A stretch of 64,000 nucleotides of DNA. It comes from Prosthecobacter gellanilyticus (GTDB lineage: Bacteria > Verrucomicrobiota > Verrucomicrobiia > Verrucomicrobiales > Verrucomicrobiaceae). This document shows, one piece after another, positions 46,301-55,916 of the stretch. The stretch's first letter is position 1. Each line of letters opens with the position of its first letter. Position numbers and translations under genes: made by a program. The notes under the pieces were generated by a model. It had not been told where the DNA came from and ran no database searches. It worked only from the letters and a program-made list of their open reading frames with translations. The stretch is from NCBI RefSeq assembly GCF_007992435.1, contig NZ_BKAG01000018.1, forward strand, positions 1 through 64,000, written 5' to 3'.

Positions 46301-49300
46301 GCCAGGCATGGCTCCGCTGAGACCTGTGTCCGTTACCGAGGTCAGACGACCGTCCGTGTAAGTCAGGGTGGAAGTTCTGTTCCCGCCGTTGGCCGGATCC
46401 TCGTTCACCGCATTCCTAGTGACCAGGCGGTGACGCTTGTCGTAGATCATGCCCACGTTACGGGCTGAAATGCTGCCCTTCCAGGTCAGGTCTAAATACC
46501 GCTCAGGAACATCGCCCGAGACACCGGCCTGATAAGAAGAGAACCACTCCGTGCCATCGGCGAACTTCTCGCGGATCACACGCCCAAAGGCATCGTAGGA
46601 AAACGTGGTCGTGCCACCACGCCCGTCCTTAACTGACATGCGGTTGCCATTCACATCATAGCTGAACTCATTGACGATCCCCGCCGCGTCCGTGGTGCTG
46701 GTCAGGAAGCCTAACGAACTGTAAACATTGCTTGTGGTCTGGTTCAGCGCGTTCGTTGTGCTCAGCACCTGGCCCGCCGCGTCATATCTCATGCGGCTGC
46801 GCTGGTTCAGTGCGTCAAAGCTGGCGATCACACGGCCTGCGGGATCATAGACACTGCTGGTCACCGCGCCGAGCGGATCTGTGACAGCAATCACACGCCC
46901 CAGCCTGTCATAGGTAGTCTGGGTCACCGGATGCACAGGAGCCGTGGAGGTGGAAGAAGCATCCATCACCGGCGGCAGCACCGTCATCACCAGACGATTG
47001 CGCCCGTCATGGATCTGGCGGGTCTCATGGCCTAACGGATTGGTGATCGTCGTAGGATTCCCTGACAGATCATAGACGGTCTGCGTCACGGGATTGAGGG
47101 CGCTGTTCGTGGTGCTCACCTGCACCGTGCTCTTCACGGGCAGCCCGGCGGAGTTATACTCCATGAACGTCCACAGGCCGAACTCATCTTTGGCTTTCCA
47201 GGGCTTGCCAGCGGGAGCGTAGTGTGTCTCGACCGTCTTGCCATCTGGAAGAGTCACCAGACGGGCATTCCCCAGAGCATCATAGCTGGTCAATGTGGCA
47301 CCGTAGTCCTGATGAGCCTGGGAGGCGCCGGGCGCGCAAGGCTCGGTGATCTTAATCACCTGGCCGAGGTCGTCGTAGGTCTTGTGGATGATGCTGACGT
47401 TCAAGCCCCCAGGCAAATCCGCGTCAGGCCGGATCTCTTGCACCTGCCGGTAGTGGCCGTCATACACGAAGGAGGTCTTGAAACCTCGTGGATCCGTGAC
47501 ACGCACGGGTCTAAATCCACTGATGTCAAAGACACTGCTTCCAGCCTCAAGGCCGCCATTGATGCCCGTTGCCTTATACTCATAGGTCGTCACCTGGGCG
47601 GGATCGGTGGTGGAGGGTGTCTCGCGCCAGTTCACCGTTTTTTTCGTCAGGCGGCCCAGCAGGTCATACTCCAGCTTTGTGACCACCCCGCGCCCGTCCG
47701 TGATGGTGTCAGGCAGGTTGAACCGATTGTAGCTCGTCTCCGTGACCAAGTCCCCATTGTAAGGTGAGCTGGCGGGCGATGTGAGCGGTGCCGTGACATC
47801 CGCGTTCACCACGCTAGTGTAGCGCGCATCCGGCACACCATTGCGGTTCAGGTCCAGCGTGGTCTTGATGCGCCGGTTCAGCGCATCATAGACATGGAAG
47901 GTGGCGGTGCCGAGTTCGTCCGTCTCCTGGATCAGATTTCCATGCGCGTCATAGGCCAGAGCTTTGAAGGAATCATCCGGATGCGTGACTCGGATAAGGC
48001 GGTGCCGTGCATCATAGTCAAAGGTGGTGATGTGCCCGCGCGGATCCCGCACCATGCGCTTGTTGCCATTGAAGTCACTCCAGGTCGTGGTGGTGGAGTT
48101 TTCTCCATGGATCTGCACGGTCTCACTGATGGTGCGCCACCAGGCGGGATTGACGTCATCATCCGCAGGCTTGGGTTCCGTGCTGCGCTTCGTCACCACT
48201 TCGGGCACCTGGCTCTCCATGGGCACAGTGTTGGTTGGGCCATCCGTGGTCGGGCGGACCTGGGGAGTCGTCAAACGCTGCTCACGCACAAAACCCGGCA
48301 GGAGCACGTTCGCATCAGGCACGCCATTTTCATCCACGTAGCCGTGGAGGAAGGTCTGCTTCCTGCCTCCTGAGATGCTGCTGCCATTCACACCCTTCAC
48401 CGTTTCCGCGATTCGACGGCCCAGGCCGTCCACCTGATACTCCGTGATGACGGCATCATTGGCCGCAGAACTCCTGGAGACCGTGGTGCTTTTTAGAATG
48501 CGCGTTTCCGAATCATAGACCATGGTCTTGGTGATCGTGTGCCCGCCAGATGTGCTCGTCTCCCGGGTCGGATCATCATAAGGGTAATCCATGTCGGGGG
48601 GGGAATCACCATACTCAAAGACGGTGTCACGACCGTTGCGATCTCTCACACAGGTCAAGACCATGCTGTTGGTAGAGTCATGTTCCGCACGATTCTCCAG
48701 GTAGTCGTAGAAATAGGTTTCCACGCCGGAATCCGCTGGCGCATAGTCTGGAGCAGTCCCCTGAACTTTGTCGGGTGTGGTGATGACCATCTTCTTGTAA
48801 CCCATCGTCGAGTGATCGGTCTGTGTGGATGAGCCGATCAAAGGAATCACCTCAGGATCCGAGAACACATAGAAATACGGTTTCTGTGCTCCAGCGGGCA
48901 GGATCCGCACTCGGACTCCGGGTGGAGAAAAGTTACTAGACCCCATGGAGAGGCGGGGATTGTCCTTGCCAAAGGGAATTCCTCCATGATCCGTTACATC
49001 GATATGGGTCGTGCCGATGAGCGGCGATGTCACATCCGTCAGGAACATTGGCTGCCCCCAGGCGGTGACCATTGAATCCCCGCCCCAACTGGCTACGGAA
49101 TAGTTTGGCTGATAGGTGAAGCTGTAGATTCCGCCGCGCTCGTCCATGATGGAAGCCAGTTCCAGATTCGTATAACGGACGGGCTTGTCGACGAGCGGAT
49201 CTATCACCTCGTTCTCGGTGACGATGGTGTCCGTACGCCCATTCACGTGCACGGTGTTCATGAAGTAGCCATACTGGACCATGTCCGTCCCGCCGGCGTT

Positions 49301-52300
49301 TTTCTTCACGCGAAGCAGGACCCCAGAGGCACCGTCAGCAGGCAGTTCTCCCGCAAGGTTGCCATACTCATAGGTGATGGTATCCCCACCAGGACCGCGC
49401 ACTCTTATCACGCGACCGCCATCCTCCTGGATAAGGATCTGATGCCCTGCCCGGGCCGGGTCATGGATGCGTGATGGAATGAGGGTGGAAGAGTTTGGCG
49501 GATATTCGTAGAGCAGCACGTTGCCCATGCGGTCCGTCACCTTGGTCAGGCGGGCATAGAGATGGGTGGTGTAACCGCCGTCTCCTTTGATGCGGTCTCC
49601 GCGATAGAGCTGCCTGAACCCTCCGGTGCCGCCCGGGTTGATGGTCTGATATTCGCAAACGGTGCCGAATTTTTTGACCAGTTTGATGTTGTTGTAGACA
49701 GTGTAAATCATGTTGTCCAACACCGGGAAGGTGGGGTTGTCCGTGGTCAGGCGGTTCATGAAGCTTTTCATATCCCGTGCTTCCTGACCGTCATGATGCC
49801 ACAGTGCCCCGCCACCGTTCAGGAAGCGCTGGCTGCCTCCAGACTCATCCACCACGTTGGCGGTGATGGTATCATCCGTGTAATCAAAGCGCACATGGCT
49901 GCAAATGTTTGACTGCCAGCCCGGACCGAAGGGTTGGTTAGGCCGCTCATCCGGGCGCAAGCCGTGACGGTCGTTCCAAGCATCAGATGCCACATCACGC
50001 CTGACGGTCAGCGGCAGCAAGGTGGCCTCGTCAGTCACATACACGTCACTCACCGAGTGGCGCAGCTGGGCGGAGAAAGCGTCAATATACGTCTCCTCTT
50101 CTTCCTCACCATTTTCATTTTGCACCTGAGGTTTGGAGTCAGGCATCGGAATGCCATTCAGGCCCACTTTGCGGTAACGAGGACCGGCGGCATCTCCGAC
50201 TGAAAAGGGAGACGGCGGAGCATCCTCAGCGTCTCCAAAGTCGGGCGTCAGGATCACGAAAGCTCCTTGGTGAAGCAGATCATGCCGGTGAAAGGAAGCC
50301 CCTGCCGGTTCGCCTGTTGCGTTTGAAGAAATCTCCAATTCAGAGGTCCAAATGAAATCAGCGGAGAAACTTGAAAAACGCCCCTCAGCGGAGAAGCCTC
50401 TGACGATTGCATTGGGATTTGCAACCTGGCGGCTGATGTAAATCTCCACTTCCTTAGACCACGTTTTGGCATAGGCATTGTCACAGTAGTTCTGCGTCAT
50501 AGAGAGAGGTGGGTTCTGCATGGTGTAGTTGATGCCGAGCCACTGGTACCCATTGGCACCGTTGATTGCCACGAAACGGTCGGTCGTGCCATGTTGACAT
50601 CCACACTTCGTTTGGTTCTCAGTAATGGGACTCACACTTTCGATTGGGATGACGGCCTCGCATTGGGTAGGCAAACTATCGAGCGATGCCTCCACAGGTC
50701 CCCTCGCAATTCGCCACTGAGGGTTGCCCAGAACATTATAGTTTTTGTCTCTTTCAACGATACGATAACGCCATTGCACACCCTCGGGAGGGGGATCCTC
50801 ATTGTTAGAGTCGCTCGATCCCAAATGAACAAAATTGAAATCTCCCGAATTTGAAGTCCCCGGAGATGTGGACGGCTGGAGGTGCAGTGGCGGGGCTGTG
50901 CCGCTATTGATGTGAGGATCCGCAGGGCTAGTCGGTGCAGGAACGGCACCGCTGGGATCCACTACCAGAGGATGGCGCCAAGTTTGGTATTCAACGAGGT
51001 TGCTAAAGATGTCTCCATCCAGGTTGCCGGCAGCATCGAGGGCATTGTGCAGGTCCATGCCGTCTGCGGCTGTATGGGTGAGGGTGCGGTAGCGGTGCTC
51101 CCAGAAGTCCGGGATGGTGTCATTATCCGCGTCGCCATCACCGGTGCCTTTGACCACATGCGCCAGATTCATGCGCTGCACGAAGACGGTGTAGTCTTCG
51201 CTGCCGGTGATGGAATGGGCGTTCAGCAGGTTCAGACCGCTGCGTACCTCATCATAGTTATTCACGCCATCACTGTCCGGATCTTCCACCGCGTCATTGA
51301 AGCGCAGTTTGTTCAGCGAGCCGGGGGACATCACGTTGTAGTAGTCTTCCATGGCATTGGTGATGCCGTCCCCATCCGTGTCCAGGATGCTCAGGCCGTC
51401 CAGCAGGGAGATGCCCTGCTGGTAGCGCTGAAGGTTTGTCAGCGCACCTCCGCCGATGATGCCCGAGGCATCCGCCGGATCGTTCGGGTTCAGGCCGAAC
51501 CAGCGTTCGACGGCGTTGGGGATTTGGTCATCGTCATCGTCTTCAAAGGCCGTGCTCTGCGTGCTCTGCACGTAGTAGAAGTCGACTTCCGTCTGGCCGG
51601 GGGTGGTGCGGATGGCCAGAGGATTGGTGGCGAAGATCATCAACTCCTCATAGTCGGTGAGGTAGTCACCGTCCGTATCCACCAGGTAACGATTGGTGTT
51701 GTGGGTGACGGTTTCCTGATAGTTGGTTAAACCATCGCCGTCATCGTCCGCGTTCTGCACGGAGTCATTCCAGCCATTGTTGTCAAAGTCTTCCCACAGG
51801 GTGCCGTCTTCAGGATGGCTGTCCTCGCCGATATTATAGCCGTCATCATCCATGTCATCCCAGCGAGCTGCGTTTCGCGGATGGGAATCGTAAATATCTG
51901 CGACGGTGTCCTCATCACCGTCGGTGTCGTTGTTGTCTCCATCGCCGTTCCAGTCACTCCACAGGCTGTTGTTCGTGGGGTGGCTGTCGTCATCGTTGAG
52001 ATGGCTGTCCCCGTCCACGTCCGAGTTGTCATTGATGCCATTGTTATCCCAGTCAGTCCACCAGGATGGATCATAGGGATGGGAATCGCTGGCATTGGCC
52101 CATCCGTCCTCGTCATAGTCATCGTCACTGTTGTCACCGTCGCTGTTCCAGTCAGACCAGAGGCTGGGATCACGGGGGTCGCTGTCCTGCTCATTGGGGA
52201 TGTTGTCTTCATCCCCGTCGCTGTCATTGTTGTCTCCATCGCCGTTCCAGTCACTCCAGTAACTGTTGCTGTAGGGGTGGCTGTCATTGATGTCCAGCCA

Positions 52301-54118
52301 GCTGTCGAAATCGGTGTCCACCAGCTCAGCGTCGTTGGTTCCGTCACCATTGAAATCAACCCACAGCCCCTGGTTGCGGGGGTGAGTGTCTGATCCGTTG
52401 GCATAACCATCTTCATCGCCATCGTCTTCATTATTGTCCCCATCGTTGTTCCAGTCACTCCAGAGATAGTTGACCTGAGGATGGCTGTCGTTGGCATCTG
52501 AATAGCCGTCAGTATCGGTGTCCAGGCTTTCGGGGTCGTTGGTGCCGTCATTGTTCCAGTCACACCACAGGGCCGCGTTGCGGGGATGGGAGTCAGCTCC
52601 GTTGGCCTGGCCGTCCTCGTCGCCATCGCTGTCGTTGTTCAGGTAGTTGCCATCCCAGTCGCTCCAGAGAGAGTAGTCTGCCGGATGGCTGTCATTGGCA
52701 TCAGAGTGTCCGTCGCTGTCTGAGTCTAGCGACTCGGGGTCATTGTTGCTGTCATTGTTCCAGTCACACCACAGGTTTGGATTGCGGGGGTGGGAGTCCG
52801 ACTCGTTGGCGTGGCCATCTTCGTCGCCATCGGTGTCGTTGTTGGTGGTGTTGTCGTTCCAGTCACTCCAAAGCCCGCTGTTCTCCGGATGACTGTCATT
52901 GGAGTTGATCCAGCTGTCACCATCGTCATCAAGGCTGCCTGGGTCATTGGTGCCGTTATAGTCCCAGTCACACCAGAGGTTTGCATCTTTAGGGTGTGAG
53001 TCATTGGAATTGAGATTTCCATCCTCATCCCAGTCATCAGAGGAGTTGTCCCCGTCACCATTCCAGTCGGTGTAAAGATATTGATCCGTTGGGTGGCTGT
53101 CCTCGGCGTTAAGCACGTTATCCTGGTCGACATCTTCGTCATTGTTCGTTCCATTGTTATCCCAGTCACTCCAAAGGTTGGAATCAGACGGGTGACTGTC
53201 TCCATACTGAGTGCTCCCGCCCGACCACCCATCGCCATCCCAGTCGTCCCAGAAGGCTGGATTGTGGGGATGAGAGTCAGAGCCGTCCGCGGTTCCGTCT
53301 TCGTCCCCGTCATTGTTGTTGTTGTCTCCATCTTGGTTCCAGTCACTCCACAGACTGGAGTTGGCTGGGTGGGAATCGTTTTCTGAGTTATATCCATCCC
53401 CGTCCGAGTCACTCCAGAGGTAGGAGTTTTCGGGGTGCGTGTCGTCTCCGAGATTGTGCCCGTCATTGTCCCAGTCGGACTGGAGGCCGGAGTCAGTCGG
53501 GTGGCTGTCCAGTTCGTTCGCCACTCCATCCCCATCGTCATCCTGGATGTTATTCGGATCATCCGGCCACGAGTCTTCGTGATCCATCATGCCGTCATTG
53601 TCACGGTCAAATGGAAGGGCGTCCGCCAGATTGGGAAGGCTGTCGCCGTCCGCATCATAGTAACTCGCGAAGGTGAAGCCGGAAGGTAGGCTGGAATAGT
53701 TGACATTGAAAGGCGTGGAGTGAAGCCAGTGGTAGAACTCGTCGTGGTCGGAGTAGCCGTCTGAATCGCTGTCCCAAAGCCATGGATTCGTGGAAGTCAC
53801 CCCATCGATCATCGGTGGGGTTAGATCACGCTCGTCGCGGTCGGTAAGGCCATCGAAATCGGAATCGATGCGGTAGGGATCTGAGCCGAAGAGCGCCTCT
53901 TCAGCATTGGTCATCTGATCACCATCACCATCTTCCTCCCACCACGAATCCTCGGGTGAGGGATCCTGCACCCAGTCTTTATCACCGTCGTTATCGATGT
54001 CCGACCAGTAGGAATTGACGGTCAGAGGCTGAAGAATCATGCAAAGCATGGCCACCAATTGGAGAGCCTGGGTCCAGCGATTACGGAAACGAGCAAGAAT
54101 AGGGCGATAACTTTGCAT
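43352..54118 (-). CDS. Giant RHS polymorphic toxin with thrombospondin-3 repeats and HINT domain
   Basis: The 3588-residue protein has a signal-like N terminus (about 12-36). Residues about 40-900 are aspartate-rich calcium-binding repeats of thrombospondin-3 type, 19 of them marked by a DSHP-like motif with a LWSDW-like stretch. RHS/YD repeats fill about 1400-3000. The RHS core follows (GRGDIVAQ near 2995; LSRDPAGFVDGPNLYAYVQQ near 3065). A Gly/Ala-rich segment (about 3090-3260) precedes a HINT domain that begins C3264-FLPGTRVLT and ends THN near 3475. The last 113 residues are the candidate toxin. Related proteins encapsulate and release a C-terminal effector. The tip and following genes are relatively AT-rich, fitting tip exchange. 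Confidence 0.92.
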   Translation of the reverse strand: MQSYRPILARFRNRWTQALQLVAMLCMILQPLTVNSYWSDIDNDGDKDWVQDPSPEDSWWEEDGDGDQMTNAEEALFGSDPYRIDSDFDGLTDRDERDLTPPMIDGVTSTNPWLWDSDSDGYSDHDEFYHWLHSTPFNVNYSSLPSGFTFASYYDADGDSLPNLADALPFDRDNDGMMDHEDSWPDDPNNIQDDDGDGVANELDSHPTDSGLQSDWDNDGHNLGDDTHPENSYLWSDSDGDGYNSENDSHPANSSLWSDWNQDGDNNNNDGDEDGTADGSDSHPHNPAFWDDWDGDGWSGGSTQYGDSHPSDSNLWSDWDNNGTNNDEDVDQDNVLNAEDSHPTDQYLYTDWNGDGDNSSDDWDEDGNLNSNDSHPKDANLWCDWDYNGTNDPGSLDDDGDSWINSNDSHPENSGLWSDWNDNTTNNDTDGDEDGHANESDSHPRNPNLWCDWNNDSNNDPESLDSDSDGHSDANDSHPADYSLWSDWDGNYLNNDSDGDEDGQANGADSHPRNAALWCDWNNDGTNDPESLDTDTDGYSDANDSHPQVNYLWSDWNNDGDNNEDDGDEDGYANGSDTHPRNQGLWVDFNGDGTNDAELVDTDFDSWLDINDSHPYSNSYWSDWNGDGDNNDSDGDEDNIPNEQDSDPRDPSLWSDWNSDGDNSDDDYDEDGWANASDSHPYDPSWWTDWDNNGINDNSDVDGDSHLNDDDSHPTNNSLWSDWNGDGDNNDTDGDEDTVADIYDSHPRNAARWDDMDDDGYNIGEDSHPEDGTLWEDFDNNGWNDSVQNADDDGDGLTNYQETVTHNTNRYLVDTDGDYLTDYEELMIFATNPLAIRTTPGQTEVDFYYVQSTQSTAFEDDDDDQIPNAVERWFGLNPNDPADASGIIGGGALTNLQRYQQGISLLDGLSILDTDGDGITNAMEDYYNVMSPGSLNKLRFNDAVEDPDSDGVNNYDEVRSGLNLLNAHSITGSEDYTVFVQRMNLAHVVKGTGDGDADNDTIPDFWEHRYRTLTHTAADGMDLHNALDAAGNLDGDIFSNLVEYQTWRHPLVVDPSGAVPAPTSPADPHINSGTAPPLHLQPSTSPGTSNSGDFNFVHLGSSDSNNEDPPPEGVQWRYRIVERDKNYNVLGNPQWRIARGPVEASLDSLPTQCEAVIPIESVSPITENQTKCGCQHGTTDRFVAINGANGYQWLGINYTMQNPPLSMTQNYCDNAYAKTWSKEVEIYISRQVANPNAIVRGFSAEGRFSSFSADFIWTSELEISSNATGEPAGASFHRHDLLHQGAFVILTPDFGDAEDAPPSPFSVGDAAGPRYRKVGLNGIPMPDSKPQVQNENGEEEEETYIDAFSAQLRHSVSDVYVTDEATLLPLTVRRDVASDAWNDRHGLRPDERPNQPFGPGWQSNICSHVRFDYTDDTITANVVDESGGSQRFLNGGGALWHHDGQEARDMKSFMNRLTTDNPTFPVLDNMIYTVYNNIKLVKKFGTVCEYQTINPGGTGGFRQLYRGDRIKGDGGYTTHLYARLTKVTDRMGNVLLYEYPPNSSTLIPSRIHDPARAGHQILIQEDGGRVIRVRGPGGDTITYEYGNLAGELPADGASGVLLRVKKNAGGTDMVQYGYFMNTVHVNGRTDTIVTENEVIDPLVDKPVRYTNLELASIMDERGGIYSFTYQPNYSVASWGGDSMVTAWGQPMFLTDVTSPLIGTTHIDVTDHGGIPFGKDNPRLSMGSSNFSPPGVRVRILPAGAQKPYFYVFSDPEVIPLIGSSTQTDHSTMGYKKMVITTPDKVQGTAPDYAPADSGVETYFYDYLENRAEHDSTNSMVLTCVRDRNGRDTVFEYGDSPPDMDYPYDDPTRETSTSGGHTITKTMVYDSETRILKSTTVSRSSAANDAVITEYQVDGLGRRIAETVKGVNGSSISGGRKQTFLHGYVDENGVPDANVLLPGFVREQRLTTPQVRPTTDGPTNTVPMESQVPEVVTKRSTEPKPADDDVNPAWWRTISETVQIHGENSTTTTWSDFNGNKRMVRDPRGHITTFDYDARHRLIRVTHPDDSFKALAYDAHGNLIQETDELGTATFHVYDALNRRIKTTLDLNRNGVPDARYTSVVNADVTAPLTSPASSPYNGDLVTETSYNRFNLPDTITDGRGVVTKLEYDLLGRLTKKTVNWRETPSTTDPAQVTTYEYKATGINGGLEAGSSVFDISGFRPVRVTDPRGFKTSFVYDGHYRQVQEIRPDADLPGGLNVSIIHKTYDDLGQVIKITEPCAPGASQAHQDYGATLTSYDALGNARLVTLPDGKTVETHYAPAGKPWKAKDEFGLWTFMEYNSAGLPVKSTVQVSTTNSALNPVTQTVYDLSGNPTTITNPLGHETRQIHDGRNRLVMTVLPPVMDASSTSTAPVHPVTQTTYDRLGRVIAVTDPLGAVTSSVYDPAGRVIASFDALNQRSRMRYDAAGQVLSTTNALNQTTSNVYSSLGFLTSTTDAAGIVNEFSYDVNGNRMSVKDGRGGTTTFSYDAFGRVIREKFADGTEWFSSYQAGVSGDVPERYLDLTWKGSISARNVGMIYDKRHRLVTRNAVNEDPANGGNRTSTLTYTDGRLTSVTDTGLSGAMPGAGIAENWNSYAGSAYTYDILGRLASETSLSQTHVHEYDLAGNRSKTTLKCGAVTRVITTSHDALGRPYIITDNNGTTATTTDDRHTLYGYDLAGRAVTLEEKIGTQTVNRTENGHDLIGRLKTRALSSGSTTLAAFSWEHDELGRVTHQQESWAASAGGSAARSRATTMSYDLAGRLNVETIAESGEASVSTTYSYDASNNRTGKLIVGGSEAGNTVCQFNAANQLVRTDKTFTGGAPSEVITYTYDPFGNRKQSSRVVGSGAAQETLYRWDALDKLVGVQMPDMKAYTYTYDYRSRRVAIGQDDAGGQPSKFTAVIFSGGLSVAEFVTHDSTGNIATGRHPAVQYIRGPDMGGGVGGLLYTVRNPLNASTGLPTAPNGQNPVTQRYNLSNGRGDIVAQSDSSGALTWTTSYEAFGKRTKETGANADKQRANTKDEDPTGLLNEGFRYRDIETGVWLSRDPAGFVDGPNLYAYVQQNPWTKFDPEGLFWGAIIGAGVDLFVQTVIEGNSLKNVNYARVAGAAAIGLVTGGASAFVARAAITASAKVAAVAAIGAAAGVAGNANSNIANGNEWHEGWKGAAVGGALGGVAGDAAGRLVGCAAGVVTKAVAGAATGGTVAAGEQIVSNVVNGEHWSNGAGTAFGIGAATGGIAGAYSKTCFLPGTRVLTTDGEQAIETVHVGMRACTPDSISSGQTSTQVDPASWREFRVQFRDAESGENDIWNVTLLRPMQWLQENSRKEGRQVWIKFDELKAEGWADVVEILPCPTLHGGKGRVITGTVTHQNNIVRSLTLSSGETLGVTAPHRMFSAERNDWVPVSELRTGEMLRTDKGTVSVAAVTANPGIHQVYNVEVESEHCYFVGETHTLTHNTYAQMQFGNKVHYDSRNGGTGTALPTALDIRYPQTVFRHTPRGQRGADVEIVGGIHPSDQTVYPGSTWGPANNYADFKPDTANGRKTVAREIRSGKLPKDTEALHYDPTTGALR
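51790..53560 (-). repeat. Array of 19 DSHP-marked calcium-binding repeats in the RHS gene
   Basis: Within the RHS gene, a unit of roughly 20-35 residues recurs 19 times. Each is marked by D-(S/T)-H-P (once DSDP), then a stretch like LWSDWN, then aspartate-rich loops such as DGDEDG. The acidic loops fit calcium coordination. At DNA level this gives GAC/GAT- and TGG-rich periodic text, which creates long false frames on both strands. Confidence 0.85.
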
Positions 54119-54600
54119 ATACGTATGACAGAAAATGCGTTTTTAAAGACGGCGGGTTTGGGTTGCTAGTAAATTACTTGTTTAATTTTCACTGTAAGAA
54201 ATTCGTTTGAACACTTCAACATGATTATATTGTCCCGCTGTCAACAAGTGTGAACTAGTCGCCAACGTGTTTCTATCCTCTCTGAGATACCTAACAACGA
54301 TTAGCGAGTTATCCTTAGAACCCAACAGCCTGATCCTGATCGAGTTAAATGTGATCAGAACTTTCAAGCGAGGTTTCGAAACACCTGACAAGTGGAGCTC
54401 ATCAGCCATAACGAGGGCTTTTCGGATCTTTCCTGGTGTCCTTGTTTGGAAACGTGAAACACAGCAGTCAAAACGCTAGTTCCACCATGATTTTTGGCCC
54501 CATCAGTCTTCGGCGGGCGAAGGAAGAGCTGAGACCCTTGTGTCTTGAGGGGCGTAGCCATTCTGCCCGTTTCGGGGAGGGTCATCTGAACTGACTCATC
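54119..54600. other. AT-rich intergenic region upstream of the RHS gene
   Basis: About 480 bp separate the divergent RHS and CHAD genes and contain no credible gene. The left 350 bp are clearly AT-richer than the rest of the window, and the right 120 bp return to normal GC. It must hold both promoters, but I see no pair of boxes good enough to name. No strong ribosome site precedes either start codon. Confidence 0.5.
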
Positions 54601-55494
54601 ATGAGCTATCGTCTTCGAAAGCAATCCATCTCCCATGAGGTGCGTCGTGTGGCGCGGAAGGCGCTCGAAGGGGGGCTGAAGGAGATGTTGACCCTCGATG
54701 AGCGCGGTAGCGACACGGCAGTGCATGAGGCCCGCAAGCACCTCAAGAGAGTCCGCGCTCTGATCCGGTTGATTCGTCCCGCCATGGGTGATGCTTTCTA
54801 CAAGCGGGAGAATGCCGCGTTGCGTGAAACGGCCCAGCGCATGGCATCCATTCGGGACGCTCACGTGCGCGTGCAGACCATCCAGAAACTGATCGCTCGC
54901 TCAAGGTCACATCGCGCGGCGTTCGACTATATCCATGAGGCGATGAATGCCCGGCTGCAGGAAGTGCTGGATGAAAGCGGAACGAACCACTGGAACCGTC
55001 ACGTGGCAGCTGACATCGAGCACGCGATTTGCCGCGTCGACGACTGGCCGGTGCAGGAGCTCGAAGCCAGCTCATTGAGGGATGGATTGAAGAGCGCCTT
55101 CAAGAAGGCCCGCCGTGCACTGGCAACGGCGCAACTTGACCTAACCGACGATCATCTTCACACCCTGCGCAAACGCATCAAGGATGTGAGGTATCATCTG
55201 CAACTGCTAGGAGGCGATCATCTACCGCAGATCGAGGCATTGACCCAGAAGTTCCGCGATCTTGGTGACACCCTGGGCGACGATCACGACCTAGCAGAAC
55301 TGCTGACGGCGCGCGATGAAACTCCCCTACCCCACTCAGTCGACTGGGCTAACCTCGAAAGGGCAATCGCCGCGCTTCGGACGCGATCACAACGCGCCGC
55401 GCTTCGTCTCGCGACCAGCCTTCTGGCGCCGAAACCTCGAGCCTTTGCAGATCTCATTTTAGATCATTGGGAGAAGTGGCGATCAAGCCCATGA
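54601..55494 (+). CDS. CHAD-domain protein
   Basis: The 297-residue protein is a single CHAD (conserved histidine alpha-helical) domain. Two helical bundles each carry a basic, histidine-containing helix: VHEARKHLKRVRALIRLIRP (about residues 40-60) and HTLRKRIKDVRYHLQLLGG (about 190-208). These pockets bind inorganic polyphosphate in studied members. There is no CYTH triphosphatase domain attached. Placed between the two giant protein genes, it may have no functional link to them. The start at 54601 is the first in-frame ATG. Confidence 0.9.
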   Translation: MSYRLRKQSISHEVRRVARKALEGGLKEMLTLDERGSDTAVHEARKHLKRVRALIRLIRPAMGDAFYKRENAALRETAQRMASIRDAHVRVQTIQKLIARSRSHRAAFDYIHEAMNARLQEVLDESGTNHWNRHVAADIEHAICRVDDWPVQELEASSLRDGLKSAFKKARRALATAQLDLTDDHLHTLRKRIKDVRYHLQLLGGDHLPQIEALTQKFRDLGDTLGDDHDLAELLTARDETPLPHSVDWANLERAIAALRTRSQRAALRLATSLLAPKPRAFADLILDHWEKWRSSP

Positions 55495-55916
55495 GTGTTG
55501 ATGCTCGGATCGCGACTGAGCAGTATGACAGGTTGTTGTTTTGAGTGAAACGTGCACGGCTGGTAGTGTGCCGTGGTCGGGACTGCGTTTCTTGGACTGC
55601 CTGGATGAGCGCTTCCGAGCTTATCTTCGGCTCAGCCGCAGCCATCAAAATGTCACTGCGGCGAACGCTCGCAGACATACCCCGATGATCTCACCCGCTC
55701 CATACTATGAGACTGTCACCCTCTCATGGCCGCTGGCGATTCACCGGCAAGCCCACAGTCGCGCCATCGCCACAAGGTCGTAGAACAACTGCTTATGCCA
55801 TAAAATTAACAACAAACCATCAGGCTAGGTCTCAAGTTAGCTATTTTCTCAAAATTGACACGCGGTGGCAGTTGACTGTTTGAGGTCTTTCGGATCAAAA
55901 CAGAAAATACCTAAAT
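55495..55916. other. Intergenic region upstream of the giant repeat gene
   Basis: About 420 bp hold no credible gene. A TTGACA hexamer (55855-55860) lies 57 bp before the giant gene's start codon, but no good -10 box is found at the right spacing, so a promoter is only possible. The last 130 bp are AT-rich, as is usual for a leader. Confidence 0.45.

Noticed and set aside
51727-53562. Threonine/methionine-rich frames in the same strand as the RHS repeats, and valine-rich frames opposite
   Set aside because: Frame-shifted readings of the aspartate-rich repeat array.
55855-55883. TTGACA box as promoter of the giant repeat gene
   Set aside because: No acceptable -10 hexamer at 16-18 bp, so it is kept only as a remark in the intergenic entry.
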